From NCBI GenBank assembly GCA_963617275.1, contig CAVENX010000013.1:1-58534 (forward strand): a stretch of 58,534 nt of DNA. Reading direction: 5' to 3'. Both the position numbers and the translations under genes were made by a program. Source of the stretch: Limivicinus sp963617275 (GTDB lineage Bacteria; Bacillota; Clostridia; Oscillospirales; Oscillospiraceae). Numbering within the stretch: position 1 is the stretch's first letter; every line of letters begins with the position of its first letter. Positions 25,345-34,768 of this stretch are shown here, piece by piece. Below the pieces are notes generated by a model. The model ran no database searches. It was not told the origin of the DNA and saw only the letters and a program-made list of their open reading frames with translations.

Positions 25345-26376
25345 TCAGCCCTTGAGCTGACGTTTTCTGTAAAAGTTCATCATTCCGTCCTGCATATCGT
25401 CAAGATGCATGAGCATTTTGCCCGCACCGTATGCCGCGCACGAAACCGCATCGTCCACAACGACGGTTCGGATACCGGTGCTGCGTTCGATAAGGCGGTC
25501 TATGCCGTATATGAGGCTTCCGCCGCCGGACATGATTATGCCGTTTTTGTCAAGATCGCCCACAAGCTGAGGCTGTGTGCGCTCAAGGACGGCATGCACC
25601 GCCTCAAGTATTCTGTTCATCGGCTCGACAAACGCCTCGATAAGCTCGGTAGAGCTTAGCTCGATCGTCTTGGGCAGGCCGTTTGTGAGGTTCTGACCCT
25701 TGACCTCCTCAATGCCGGAATCCGGGCGCTGAATTATGCAGCCGATGCTGCGCTTTATCTCCTCTGCGGTGGAAAGGCCGATGCGTACATTATACTTATT
25801 GCGCACATACCTCACTATCGCCTCGTCAAAGCTTGCGCCCGCCACCTTGATAGACTCGCACTCCGCTACGCCGCCTGCCGAGATCACCGCGACCTCGGTA
25901 GTGCCGCCGCCGATATCAATTACCATGTGCCCGTCAGCCTTGGATATGTCAACGCCGGCGCCGAGAGCCGTAGCGACGGCAGTCTCCAGAAGATAGACTT
26001 TCCTTGCACCCGCCTCTATCGCGGCGTCGATAACGGCGCGTTCCTCAACGCCGTTTATGCTGCTTGGAACACAGGCAAGGATACAGGGTTTGAAAAGACT
26101 GACCGTCGTAATGCGGCTTATAAGCTCCCTGAGCATCTGCGCCGTCATCTCATAGTCGGAGATAACGCCGTTGTTGACCGGCTTTATGGCGACGATATTG
26201 GCGGGCGTTCTGCCCAGCATCTTCTGCGCTTCCTGACCCACCTTCAATATCTTGCCGCTGAACTTGTCCACCGCGACCACCGTCGGCTCTCTGCTGACAA
26301 CGCCCTTGCCCTGCTCAAAAATAAGCGTGGATGATGTACCCATATCTATTGCGATGTCTTTTTCAAATATATTCAT
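25345..26376 (-). CDS. MreB/Mbl-family rod-shape actin homologue
   Basis: 343 residues, typical MreB length. Phosphate-1 motif IAIDMGTSSTLIF, phosphate-2 motif MVIDIGGGTTEVAVIS and adenosine motif IIMSGGGSLIYGID are all intact. It polymerises on the inner membrane and organises the wall synthesis machinery. mreC/mreD are not adjacent; instead it lies between comF and ispD, an atypical position, so it may be an Mbl- or MreBH-like second copy. Coupling with ispD links lipid-carrier precursor supply and wall growth only by inference. Confidence 0.93.
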   Translation of the reverse strand: MNIFEKDIAIDMGTSSTLIFEQGKGVVSREPTVVAVDKFSGKILKVGQEAQKMLGRTPANIVAIKPVNNGVISDYEMTAQMLRELISRITTVSLFKPCILACVPSSINGVEERAVIDAAIEAGARKVYLLETAVATALGAGVDISKADGHMVIDIGGGTTEVAVISAGGVAECESIKVAGASFDEAIVRYVRNKYNVRIGLSTAEEIKRSIGCIIQRPDSGIEEVKGQNLTNGLPKTIELSSTELIEAFVEPMNRILEAVHAVLERTQPQLVGDLDKNGIIMSGGGSLIYGIDRLIERSTGIRTVVVDDAVSCAAYGAGKMLMHLDDMQDGMMNFYRKRQLKG

Positions 26377-26412
26377 ATATCTTTCACCCCAAAAGGTTTC
26401 TTAAAGTATTCA

Positions 26413-27066
26413 TCAATCTCTTCTGCGCGCCGCGGTAAGCGCAGTGACCTCCGCCGCCCCCGCTTTTCCGAGAACGGACGCCGCCTCAGAGAGCGTCGCG
26501 CCGGTGGTGACTATATCGTCAACAAGAAGAATGTGCTTTCCCGCCGGAAGCGGCTCCCGCACGGCATAAACGCCGGCGACATTTCTGTGCCGCTGCTTAT
26601 AGTCATCTATCCCGGACTGAGCCGGATTATTGCGCAGTTTTACAAGCATCGGCACGCACGGCAGAGAAAGCGCTTCCGCCGTGCACTCCGCCAGAAGCTG
26701 CGCCTGATTGTAGCCTCTTTTGCGCAGTCTTGCGCCGCTCAAAGGTACCCATGTAATAATATCGCAGGAAAATTGCATTTCGTCAATACATTTCGCCATA
26801 ATTTTCCCGAAAACGCGGCTGTATGACGCAGCGCCCCCGAATTTATAGCGCAGAAGCGCCTCCCTGACCGCGCCCTCATAGTAAAGCGGCGATACGCACC
26901 GGCTCACTCCCGGAAAATACTGTACGGCGTTGACCGCGCCCGTATAAGGAAGCTTCCCGCCGCAGTCCCGGCACATCCCCTCGCCGCTTTTGACAAGCTT
27001 CCCACAGAAGGCACAGCGGCTGGGATAAAAAAGTTCAAGCAGAAAATCGGTTATTTTCATTGGCAC
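26413..27066 (-). CDS. ComF-family phosphoribosyltransferase-like protein
   Basis: 217 residues. The N-terminal zinc-finger-like pair CAFCGK...CRDCGGK (about residues 18-37) and the C-terminal PRPP-binding motif ILLVDDIVTTGATLSEA (about 173-190) define ComF/GntX proteins. These take part in natural DNA uptake in transformable bacteria, with an unclear biochemical role. It overlaps recD2 by ten bases, and the pairing of two DNA-processing genes agrees with that theme. Confidence 0.93.
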   Translation of the reverse strand: MPMKITDFLLELFYPSRCAFCGKLVKSGEGMCRDCGGKLPYTGAVNAVQYFPGVSRCVSPLYYEGAVREALLRYKFGGAASYSRVFGKIMAKCIDEMQFSCDIITWVPLSGARLRKRGYNQAQLLAECTAEALSLPCVPMLVKLRNNPAQSGIDDYKQRHRNVAGVYAVREPLPAGKHILLVDDIVTTGATLSEAASVLGKAGAAEVTALTAARRRD

Positions 27067-29273
27067 AGCGCCCGCAGTCTCACTCTGAGCGCACTGTATC
27101 TGTTGGAGCGCTTGGAGTTGTCTATCATCTGATACGCCGTTTCATCCTCGCCTATGATTATGAGCAGGTTTTTCGCCCTGGTCACTGCTGTATATAATAC
27201 ACTCCGTGTCAAGAGCAGACGTGAGGATGTGGAGAGCGCCAGAATGACCGCTCTGTACTCACTGCCCTGGGATTTGTGCACGGTCATCGCCCATGCATGC
27301 TCAAGCTCCATAAGTGAATCAAAGCCGTAGGTAACGATGTGCCCGTCAAAATTCACCGTTAGATTTTCGTTCACGGTATCGACAGCAATAATATTGCCGA
27401 TATCTCCGTTATATATGCCGCTTCCAGCGTTTTTTCCGTCTTCGCTGCGCCAGAGTATATCGTAGTTGTTTTTTATCTGCATCACTCTGTCGCCCACGCG
27501 GAACACCGCTTCCCCGAAAGCCTTTTCCGCTTTCGTCTTATCCGGCGGGTTGAGCGTTTTTTGCAGCTGCTTGTTGAGATTTAGCGTTCCCAGCTCGCCG
27601 CGCCTTGTGGGCGAGAGCACCTGTATATCGCCGGACGGGATGCCCATCTTATTTGGAAGGCGCACCGCGCACAGCTCCGTTATCGTCTCCACTGCGGATG
27701 CCGCCTGCAATCTGCGCAGGCGGAAAAAATCGCCCGCATTTTCCGAAAAATCGGGATGCTCGCCGCGGTTTATCATGTGCGCGTTGCGCACGATGCGGCT
27801 GCCGCCGCTCTGACGGAAAATCTCCGTAAGCTGCACAGCGGGAACGACCTTGCTTCTTATTATCGCCGAAAAGACGTTCCCCGGGCCAACGGACTGAAGC
27901 TGATCCGCATCGCCGACCATCACAAGACGTGCATCCGGCGGGAGTGCCCTCAGAAGCGCGTCGAATAATGTTATGTCAACCATCGAGCACTCGTCCAGAA
28001 TGACCGCGCCGCAGTCCAAGCGGTCGCTTTCGTCCTTTGTGAAAACGACCTTTTCCCCGTCCTCGGCAAATTTTGCCTCAAGCAGACGGTGAACGGTGGA
28101 GGCATCGCGCCCGGTAAGCTCAGTCATGCGCTTCGCGGCTCTGCCCGTCGGGGCGGTGAGCAGCGTTTTCAGCCCGAGGGTATCAAAAAGCGCGAGTATC
28201 GCCCTCACGGACGTTGTTTTTCCCGTACCGGGGCCGCCTGTTATGACAACAAGCTGGTTTTCAAGCGCAAACTTCAGCGTCTGCTTCTGAGACGGCGCAT
28301 AGTGTATGCCCTGAGCGGCCTCAAGGTGTGAAATGAGCTTCAATATATCCGCCTTATCGCCGTATTTTCTTTTGCACATACGGGCAAGATTTTCCGCGGC
28401 GTTGACCTCGGCATAATAAAGCTCCGGAAGATAGCAGGCGTCAACCCCGGCTATCTGCTCGAATATAAGCTCGCCGCTTTCGATAAGCTTGTCTATGCTC
28501 TCCTGCGCCTCATCGTACTCAACGCCGATAAGCTCCGCCGTAACGGCGGCAAGCTTTTCACGCGGAATAAAGCAATGGCCGTTGCCGGAATTATGCACAA
28601 GCTCAAAAAGGCAGGCCGCTTTTATCCGGTTTGCATTGTTGCCCTCAAGCCCCATTTCAAGCGCAAGCGTATCCGCCTCGGAAAAGCTTCCGCCGATATG
28701 GGACGAGGCAAGTATATATGGGTTTTCACGCAGTATTCCCATCGCTTCGTCACCGTAAAAGCGGTACATGCGCATGGCAAGGATCGGGCGCAGGCCGAAC
28801 GAGCAGACAAATTCCATGATCCTGCGCACACCCGCCTGCCGGCGGAAGCTTTTGGATATCTGCTGTGCCTTGGCGGCGCTTATTCCCTTGATCTTCGCAA
28901 GTTTATCCGGTGAATTTTCCAGCACGTCAAGCGTTTTGTCTCCGAATTCATTGACAATAAGCGACGCCGTGGCCGGGCCTATGCCTTTGACCGCGCCGCC
29001 CGCAAGAAATTCATATATCGCAGAGGCGTTTGTGGGCAAAAGGCGCTGGGCAAATTCGGCTTTAAACTGTCGGCCGTGGACGGAATGTGTCGTCCATTCG
29101 CCGGTGACTATCATCGACTCGCCGTTTGCGGCATACGGAAAAGTCCCCGTAACGGTGACGCTCTCTCCGTTCCCGTCACGAAGTCTCAAAACGGTATATC
29201 CGTTTTCCTCGTTTTTATATATAACGGAGTCAACAGTCCCCGATATTTCGTACAGTTCCTTTTCCTGATCCAT
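27057..29273 (-). CDS. recD2: RecD2-type ATP-dependent 5'-3' DNA helicase
   Basis: 738 residues, the usual RecD2 size. It has an N-terminal OB-like extension and helix-hairpin-helix segments (ANAIYEFLAGGAVKGIGPATA; KIKGISAAKAQQI). The P loop GGPGTGKTT (about residue 345) follows, then the DEXX box ILDECSMVD, and a C-terminal UvrD-like segment (HAWAMTVHKSQGSEY). It is a stand-alone superfamily 1 helicase, without RecB or RecC, involved in repair and replication-fork processing. It lies 52 bases after the S4-domain gene. Confidence 0.95.
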   Translation of the reverse strand: MDQEKELYEISGTVDSVIYKNEENGYTVLRLRDGNGESVTVTGTFPYAANGESMIVTGEWTTHSVHGRQFKAEFAQRLLPTNASAIYEFLAGGAVKGIGPATASLIVNEFGDKTLDVLENSPDKLAKIKGISAAKAQQISKSFRRQAGVRRIMEFVCSFGLRPILAMRMYRFYGDEAMGILRENPYILASSHIGGSFSEADTLALEMGLEGNNANRIKAACLFELVHNSGNGHCFIPREKLAAVTAELIGVEYDEAQESIDKLIESGELIFEQIAGVDACYLPELYYAEVNAAENLARMCKRKYGDKADILKLISHLEAAQGIHYAPSQKQTLKFALENQLVVITGGPGTGKTTSVRAILALFDTLGLKTLLTAPTGRAAKRMTELTGRDASTVHRLLEAKFAEDGEKVVFTKDESDRLDCGAVILDECSMVDITLFDALLRALPPDARLVMVGDADQLQSVGPGNVFSAIIRSKVVPAVQLTEIFRQSGGSRIVRNAHMINRGEHPDFSENAGDFFRLRRLQAASAVETITELCAVRLPNKMGIPSGDIQVLSPTRRGELGTLNLNKQLQKTLNPPDKTKAEKAFGEAVFRVGDRVMQIKNNYDILWRSEDGKNAGSGIYNGDIGNIIAVDTVNENLTVNFDGHIVTYGFDSLMELEHAWAMTVHKSQGSEYRAVILALSTSSRLLLTRSVLYTAVTRAKNLLIIIGEDETAYQMIDNSKRSNRYSALRVRLRALCQ

Positions 29274-29325
29274 ATAACGTCTCCAAAAAATTTATTCTGA
29301 ATAAAGCAGGTTTAAACGCTCCTGT

Positions 29326-30072
29326 TCAAGCAAGTACTTCCGCGTACACGAAAAGCCTGCCCTTGCGGGAACTGCCGCCGGTACCCGTGACGCTGCCCTT
29401 GCCCCTGCCGCGGACGGTGATAATATCCCCGGCTCTGACGGTATGATCAGGCTTTTCGCAGGCGGAATAGTTGACGCTGACAAGCCCCATGCCGATCTGT
29501 TTTGCCGCCTCGGTGCGCGAAATGCCGAACATTCCGCCCGTGACCGCATCAAGGCGCATACTTGAAACGGTAAAAGTCATTTCCTTTACCTTTCTCTCCG
29601 GCACAGGCACATTATCAAGCTGTATCTCCTCCGCCTTTACAGTGACCCTGCCCGCCTTTTCAAGCTGCATAATGAGCGGTCTGACCGACGGTACGCAGAA
29701 AACAAACGCGGTATTGTCATGCACGGCAATATCGCCTATGCGCTCTCTGCCGATACCCAAGCCAAGGATAGCGCCCATATAGTCGCGGTGTGCAGGGGTG
29801 CCGAAATACGCCATGAGCTTTACGGCCGAAATATACTCCGCCCCGTCAAAGCTCTCTTCATCCATATATTCAGGCAGAAAAAATGCAATTTTACGCTCAC
29901 ATTCCCCGCTGCCACCGAAAAACACAAGTGTGCAGCCGGCGCGGTTTTTGAAATACTGCGCCAGCTCATAGCTCTCCGCAGGGGTGAGGAAGTTCGTATG
30001 CGTCACGGTGCAGCTGCGCTCACAGCGTTCTCTAAGATCTTCCGCTCTTTTTATAAGTTCGTTATTTTCCAT
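29326..30072 (-). CDS. YlmH-like S4-domain RNA-binding protein
   Basis: 248 residues. The C-terminal S4 domain runs from about 170 (SMRLDAVTGGMFGISRTEA...VNYSACEKPDHTVRAGDIITVRGRGK), with a YlmH-type N-terminal domain. YlmH/RqcP proteins bind 50S subunits and take part in ribosome-associated quality control (poly-Ala tailing) in Firmicutes. Here it overlaps by 11 bases the end of a TetM-like GTPase/Rae1 nuclease fusion, so two ribosome-rescue-type proteins are translationally coupled. In many Firmicutes ylmH sits in the sep/div cluster, which is not present here. Confidence 0.9.
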   Translation of the reverse strand: MENNELIKRAEDLRERCERSCTVTHTNFLTPAESYELAQYFKNRAGCTLVFFGGSGECERKIAFFLPEYMDEESFDGAEYISAVKLMAYFGTPAHRDYMGAILGLGIGRERIGDIAVHDNTAFVFCVPSVRPLIMQLEKAGRVTVKAEEIQLDNVPVPERKVKEMTFTVSSMRLDAVTGGMFGISRTEAAKQIGMGLVSVNYSACEKPDHTVRAGDIITVRGRGKGSVTGTGGSSRKGRLFVYAEVLA

Positions 30073-32653
30073 TTTTCGTATTACTTTCGGTCAGCTTTGT
30101 TTTATGTGCGCCGCTGTTCGTTCTTTTCAACAGCTCGTCTATCTGCGAAAGCACCCATTCAAGCTCCTTTATAAACTCGCCCGAGGATGTGCGCAGTACG
30201 CCGGAGCGCATGGCCGAGACGCGTATGAGATTATCCGAGGTAATGACCCGCACGGAATAATTTTTGCCGATGTCGTTCACAAGACGCTCGATATAGGCGT
30301 CGCCCGTCTCTCCCTCCGGCGTGTAGACAACGCGGATATTGCCGTGCTCCTCCCGTGAGCCGGGATTGCCCGGCGTTCTGAACCCGTCGAACACCAACAC
30401 AAGCTCACTGCCGGTATAGCCGCAGTAGCTTGTAAGCACATCCATAAGTCTTGCACGCGCAAGGTCGAGCTTTTCCGCAGCAAGGGCTTTCATCTCATCC
30501 CACGCGAAGATCAGGTTGTACCCGTCTACTATTATATATTTCTTTTTTTGAGCGATATACATCTGCGCGTCCGGCGCGGCGTTGACAACGGGTGCGGAAT
30601 ACTGCGGCCTTCTGATAGGGCCGAACTCCCGTTCCATTATCGCTTCAAGCTCCTTCTGGTCGATGCTGATGCTGCGGTGCGCAGTAAACTCCGGCTCCTT
30701 CTTTTCGGCAAGACAGCTTTCAAGATGCATATAATCCTTCACCTTGTCCCAGGGCACGCTGAAGCCTGCCCCATGCGCGCAGAAAACAGAATCGGAAGTA
30801 TTCTCCGTATCCGACGCGGCGTCATAGCCTATCTCATTGATTATTTCCTGCGGGCTGCGGCAAGGCCTGTATCCCTCGGGGCGCAGGGTAAGTCTCCCCC
30901 TGCCGCGTGTATATGCGACAAGCGTATCCATATACCCGTTCATCGACGCGACGGGTGCGCGCCCCGTTACACGCGTCATGCCGTCCCTGTCCTCTGGTGT
31001 GTCTATCTCGCCGCCCATTGCGCGCACATCCGAGATAAGTCTGCCCGTCTGTCCGGTCGGAACCTCCGAGGAAAACGCATACCACGGCTCAAGCAGAACG
31101 CTTTCCGCCTGCATAAGCCCCTGCCGGACGGCTCTGTAAGTGGACTGCCTGAAATCACCGCCTTCGGTATGCTTGAGATGCGCACGGCCGGAGACAAGCG
31201 TTATTTTTATATCCGTTATGGGCGAACCCGTCAGAACGCCGATATGCGTCTTTTCCGCAAGATGCGTGAGAATAAGTCTCTGCCAGTTTCTGTCAAGCAC
31301 ATCCTCGCTGCATGAGGATGTGATGACGATCCCGCTCCCTCTCGGCAGCGGCTCCATAAGCAGGTGAACCTCCGAATAATGGCGCAGAGGCTCAAAATGT
31401 CCCACGCCCTCGACAGTGTTCTTTATGGTCTCACGGTACATGACGCGCCCCGTGTCAAGCCGGATATCGGTATCGAACCGCTCCTTCACAAGGCTTCTGA
31501 AAATCTCCGTCTGAACCCTGCCCATAAGCCTTACAGAGATTTTTTTGCTCTTTTCATTCCATACTATATGAAGGCGCGGGTCTTCCTCCTGGAGCTGCAT
31601 GAACTTCGGATACAGCACCCTCGCGTCCTTATCCGGCGGGAGCAGTACCGTGTAGCTCACGACCGGCTCAAGCACAGGCGGCGCGCCGTCCTTCTCCGTG
31701 CCGAGACCTTCGCCCGGGTATGTCGCCGACAGCCCCAGAACGGCGCACACCTGCCCGGCACACACCGTTTCCGCGTTCTCGAATTTTGCGCCCGAATAAA
31801 GCCTTATCGCCGTTGCCTTCTCCTCGTGCCCTTCGCCGTCTTCGTCCGTATATCTGACGCTCTGCCGCACAGAGAGACTTCCGCCGGTGAGCTTCATAAA
31901 GCTCATGCGGTTTCCCTGCGCGTCGCGCCCTATTTTATATACCCTTGCAGCAAATTCATCCAGATAGTTCTTTTGCAGGGTGAGCGTATCAAGCGCTTCA
32001 AGAAGCGCGTCAACACCGTCGGCTTTGAGCCCCGATCCGTAAAAGCACGGGAAAAGCTTTCTCCGGGCTGTAAGCCGTGCAATATCCGCCTCGGACAGCG
32101 CCCCGCTTTCAAGGAACCTTTCCATTGCTTCCTCACAGCAAACGGCAAGCTTTTCCTCAAAATCCGCGTCCCTGTGCGTAAAATCAACACATCCGTCTCC
32201 GAACATGCTGCACAGCTGCTTTTGCAGCGCATCCCGATCGCATGCGGCCACATCCATTTTCGTCACGAACACGAAAACCGGCACATTATAACGCTTAAGA
32301 AGCGCCCACAGCGTCTCCGTATGCGCCTGCACGCCGTCCGTCCCGCTTATCACTAACACGGCATAGTCAAGCACCTGCAAGGTGCGTTCCGTCTCCGCCG
32401 CGAAATCCACATGACCGGGCGTGTCCATAAGTGTTATGTCGGTTCCGGCAAGGCTCAGCAGCGCCTGCTTGGAAAATATGGTTATCCCTCGCGCCCTTTC
32501 AAGCTCATGCGTGTCAAGGAAGCTGTCCCTGTGATCGACCCTGCCTAATTTTTTGATTTTTCCGGAGCGGTACAGCATTGCTTCCGACAGCGTGGTCTTC
32601 CCCGCGTCCACATGGGCAAGTATCCCGACCGCAAGATTTTTTCTGTTTTTCAT
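30062..32653 (-). CDS. TetM-like (EF-G paralogue) ribosome-protection GTPase fused to a C-terminal Rae1/YacP NYN endonuclease domain
   Basis: 863 residues from ATG 32653; an in-frame ATG at 32689 is possible and neither has a strong ribosome binding site. Residues about 1-640 resemble TetM/TetO: AHVDAGKTTLSE P loop, RGITIF, DTPGHVDF, TKMD, then EF-G-type domains to the CRSPQEIINEIGYD region. After a linker, residues about 703-845 are a complete NYN/PIN-like domain of the YacP (Rae1) type, with acidic residues at Asp710 (IVDGYN), Asp756 (LVFDGF), Asp785 (TGDAY) and Asp807 (TSD). In Bacillus, Rae1 cuts mRNA in the ribosomal A site. The fusion suggests a factor that binds a stalled ribosome and cleaves its message. 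A role in tetracycline resistance is not established by sequence. It overlaps ylmH. Confidence 0.9.
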   Translation of the reverse strand: MKNRKNLAVGILAHVDAGKTTLSEAMLYRSGKIKKLGRVDHRDSFLDTHELERARGITIFSKQALLSLAGTDITLMDTPGHVDFAAETERTLQVLDYAVLVISGTDGVQAHTETLWALLKRYNVPVFVFVTKMDVAACDRDALQKQLCSMFGDGCVDFTHRDADFEEKLAVCCEEAMERFLESGALSEADIARLTARRKLFPCFYGSGLKADGVDALLEALDTLTLQKNYLDEFAARVYKIGRDAQGNRMSFMKLTGGSLSVRQSVRYTDEDGEGHEEKATAIRLYSGAKFENAETVCAGQVCAVLGLSATYPGEGLGTEKDGAPPVLEPVVSYTVLLPPDKDARVLYPKFMQLQEEDPRLHIVWNEKSKKISVRLMGRVQTEIFRSLVKERFDTDIRLDTGRVMYRETIKNTVEGVGHFEPLRHYSEVHLLMEPLPRGSGIVITSSCSEDVLDRNWQRLILTHLAEKTHIGVLTGSPITDIKITLVSGRAHLKHTEGGDFRQSTYRAVRQGLMQAESVLLEPWYAFSSEVPTGQTGRLISDVRAMGGEIDTPEDRDGMTRVTGRAPVASMNGYMDTLVAYTRGRGRLTLRPEGYRPCRSPQEIINEIGYDAASDTENTSDSVFCAHGAGFSVPWDKVKDYMHLESCLAEKKEPEFTAHRSISIDQKELEAIMEREFGPIRRPQYSAPVVNAAPDAQMYIAQKKKYIIVDGYNLIFAWDEMKALAAEKLDLARARLMDVLTSYCGYTGSELVLVFDGFRTPGNPGSREEHGNIRVVYTPEGETGDAYIERLVNDIGKNYSVRVITSDNLIRVSAMRSGVLRTSSGEFIKELEWVLSQIDELLKRTNSGAHKTKLTESNTKNGK

Positions 32654-32689
32654 GTTTATTATTTTATCAGCATTGCCACAAATAATCAA

Positions 32690-32885
32690 TAAAATAACGC
32701 CTTTTCACCGCAAGTTAACATAATATGTAATTTATATGTAAAAATTTTTTATTTTTTTGCAACTATGGCTATGAATTTTGTAAAAGATATGTTATAATTT
32801 GAGAGTGTAATTGTAATGTGATGTACTTTGCCTATTTCAGGCAGCGAAATTATATTAAAAATCCCCCGCAAGGAGGCCGGCTTAT
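32690..32885. promoter_or_regulatory. Divergent promoter region between the GTPase fusion and a response regulator
   Basis: About 196 bases, very A/T rich. On the plus strand an extended -10 (TGtTATAAT, TATAAT at 32793-32798) probably starts the response regulator transcript. On the minus strand several TTTACA and TATAAAT-like boxes occur, but none has good spacing. No riboswitch or leader hairpin is evident. Confidence 0.5.
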
Positions 32886-33575
32886 ATGAAAAAGATACTT
32901 GTACTTGAAGACGAATCCAACATCAGAAGCTTTGTGGTCATCAATCTGCGCCGAAGCGGATACGAGCCTATCGAAGCGGAAAACGGCGCGATGGCGCTTG
33001 AAAAGCTCAAGGTAAATCCGGATATCTGTCTTGCACTGCTCGACGTCATGCTGCCTGATATTGACGGCTTTGAGGTCTGCCGCCGTATACGCGCTTCCGG
33101 CTCCAAGATGGGTATCATCATGCTCACCGCCAAAAGCCAGGAGATAGACAAAGTGACCGGACTTATGACAGGTGCGGACGATTATGTCACAAAGCCATTC
33201 TCCCCCGCTGAGCTGACCGCAAGGGTAGACGCACTCGTGCGCCGTCTCGATGTAGGCGACGAGGAGAAGACCCCGCCCGAGCTCACGAGCGGCCCGTTCC
33301 TGCTCAACACACGCAACCGTACGCTTGAAAAGAACGGTCAGCGTCTCAAGCTTACGCAGATAGAATATCTGCTCATGAAGCTGTTTATGGAAAACCCCGG
33401 CAAGGCGATGTCCAGAGAGGATATCCTTGCCGCCGTCTGGGGCAATGATTTTGCCGGAGAGCTCAAAACCGTCGATGTGAACATCAGAAGACTGCGCATC
33501 AAGATCGAAAGCGACCCGACCGAGCCGGAATATCTCACCACCGTGTGGGGCTACGGCTACAAATGGGGATACTGA
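32886..33575 (+). CDS. Response regulator, OmpR/PhoB family
   Basis: 229 residues. Receiver with phosphoacceptor Asp53 (LLDVMLP), KPF motif, and a C-terminal winged-helix DNA-binding domain ending TTVWGYGYKWGY. A gcaaggagg site precedes ATG. It pairs with the kinase at 33718, but a 142-base gap with a hairpin lies between them, unlike the overlapping arrangement of the other two-component pair in the window. Confidence 0.95.
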   Translation: MKKILVLEDESNIRSFVVINLRRSGYEPIEAENGAMALEKLKVNPDICLALLDVMLPDIDGFEVCRRIRASGSKMGIIMLTAKSQEIDKVTGLMTGADDYVTKPFSPAELTARVDALVRRLDVGDEEKTPPELTSGPFLLNTRNRTLEKNGQRLKLTQIEYLLMKLFMENPGKAMSREDILAAVWGNDFAGELKTVDVNIRRLRIKIESDPTEPEYLTTVWGYGYKWGY

Positions 33576-33586
33576 CCACGCGTGTG

Positions 33587-33616
33587 ACGGACAGGTCATT
33601 GTAAACGGCTGTCCGT
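33587..33616 (+). terminator. Hairpin between response regulator and kinase genes
   Basis: ACGGACAG pairs with CTGTCCGT around a 14-base loop, just after the regulator stop, with no T run. It may act as a partial terminator or a processing site that gives more regulator than kinase. Confidence 0.45.
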
Positions 33617-33717
33617 GCGAACCGTCCGCCATTTTCGCGGCTCTGCCGCGGCGTCAGGCACAGGCTCTGAATGAAACCACTGCTTTTGATCAAAAAATTT
33701 TAGGAAGTAACCGGTAA

Positions 33718-34710
33718 ATGTTCAAAACACTGAAAAACCAGCTTCTTGCCTCCAGCGTTGCGTCGATAGCTCTTATTATTCTCGGTATGTGGCTGATACA
33801 CAACGGAAATACGGTATGGGGCGCTGTTATCCTGCTTATCATATGCGTATATCTCATTCTTCTCAATATATGGTTCAGGCGCTGCGTCAGCAGCCCTATC
33901 AATGACCTGACAAGCTTCGCCTCGCGTATCGCCGGCGGAAGCTACGGTATTCAGATGGAGGATAAATTTGAAAACGAACTCGGCAATCTTACGGCGGAAA
34001 TAAACAATATGTCCGAAAAGGTCGCCGGTGCGGAAAAGTCCAGAACGGAATTTATCTCCCAGATCTCGCATGAGCTGCGTACACCGCTGACGGCGATAAC
34101 CGGCTGGGCAGAAACGATTGCATACGACCCTGCCGTCAAGGGCGATTCCCTCCGCGGCATAAACATAATCTCCAAAGAGGCAGAACGGCTCACCAGAATG
34201 GTGACGGAGCTTCTGGAGTTCACGCGTATTCAGGACGGGCGATTCAACCTGCGTGTCGAGCTTATCGACATCGCGGCTGAGCTTGAGGATGCGCTCTTTA
34301 CTTACGGCGAATTTTTGAAGCAGGCCGGGATGGAGCTTAATTATACCGCTCCCCCCGCAGAGATCCCGCTCATCCCCGGCGATCCGGAACGGCTCAAACA
34401 GGTTTTCCTCAACCTTATGGACAACGCCGTCAAGCACGGCGGCGACGGGAAAAAGCTTGACGTATCCATGACGGCGAATGCGGACGGGGTGCACATAGTT
34501 TTCCGCGATTACGGCCACGGTATTCCGAACGCTGAGCTTCCCCACGTCAAGGAGAAATTCTACAAGGGCAGCTCCAAAAACCGCGGCACCGGCATCGGGC
34601 TTTCCGTATGCGATGAAATAATCTCCCGCCACGACGGCACTTTGAATATTTCAAACGCCGATGGCGGCGGATGCAGAGTCGAGATCGTACTCCCGCTGAG
34701 CAGCAGCTGA
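33718..34710 (+). CDS. Sensor histidine kinase with minimal sensor (two close membrane helices)
   Basis: 330 residues. Two membrane helices (about 10-27 and 32-52) are separated by only a few residues, so there is no extracytoplasmic sensor domain. A HAMP-like linker follows, then the H box EFISQISHELRTPLTAITGW and the ATPase domain (LMDNAVKHGG, DYGHGIPNAE, GTGIGLSVCDEI). This layout is that of intramembrane-sensing kinases, which often respond to membrane stress or antibiotics through a partner transporter. No ABC transporter is next to it here. Confidence 0.92.
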   Translation: MFKTLKNQLLASSVASIALIILGMWLIHNGNTVWGAVILLIICVYLILLNIWFRRCVSSPINDLTSFASRIAGGSYGIQMEDKFENELGNLTAEINNMSEKVAGAEKSRTEFISQISHELRTPLTAITGWAETIAYDPAVKGDSLRGINIISKEAERLTRMVTELLEFTRIQDGRFNLRVELIDIAAELEDALFTYGEFLKQAGMELNYTAPPAEIPLIPGDPERLKQVFLNLMDNAVKHGGDGKKLDVSMTANADGVHIVFRDYGHGIPNAELPHVKEKFYKGSSKNRGTGIGLSVCDEIISRHDGTLNISNADGGGCRVEIVLPLSSS

Positions 34711-34768
34711 CACGCGGCGGGGAAACGTTCCGGAATATAACAATATAGAAGTAAAAAAAGGTGAAAAT

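Noticed and set aside
30062..32653. Tetracycline resistance gene
   Set aside because: TetM-like sequence alone is not evidence of resistance; the C-terminal nuclease domain and the housekeeping operon suggest another role.
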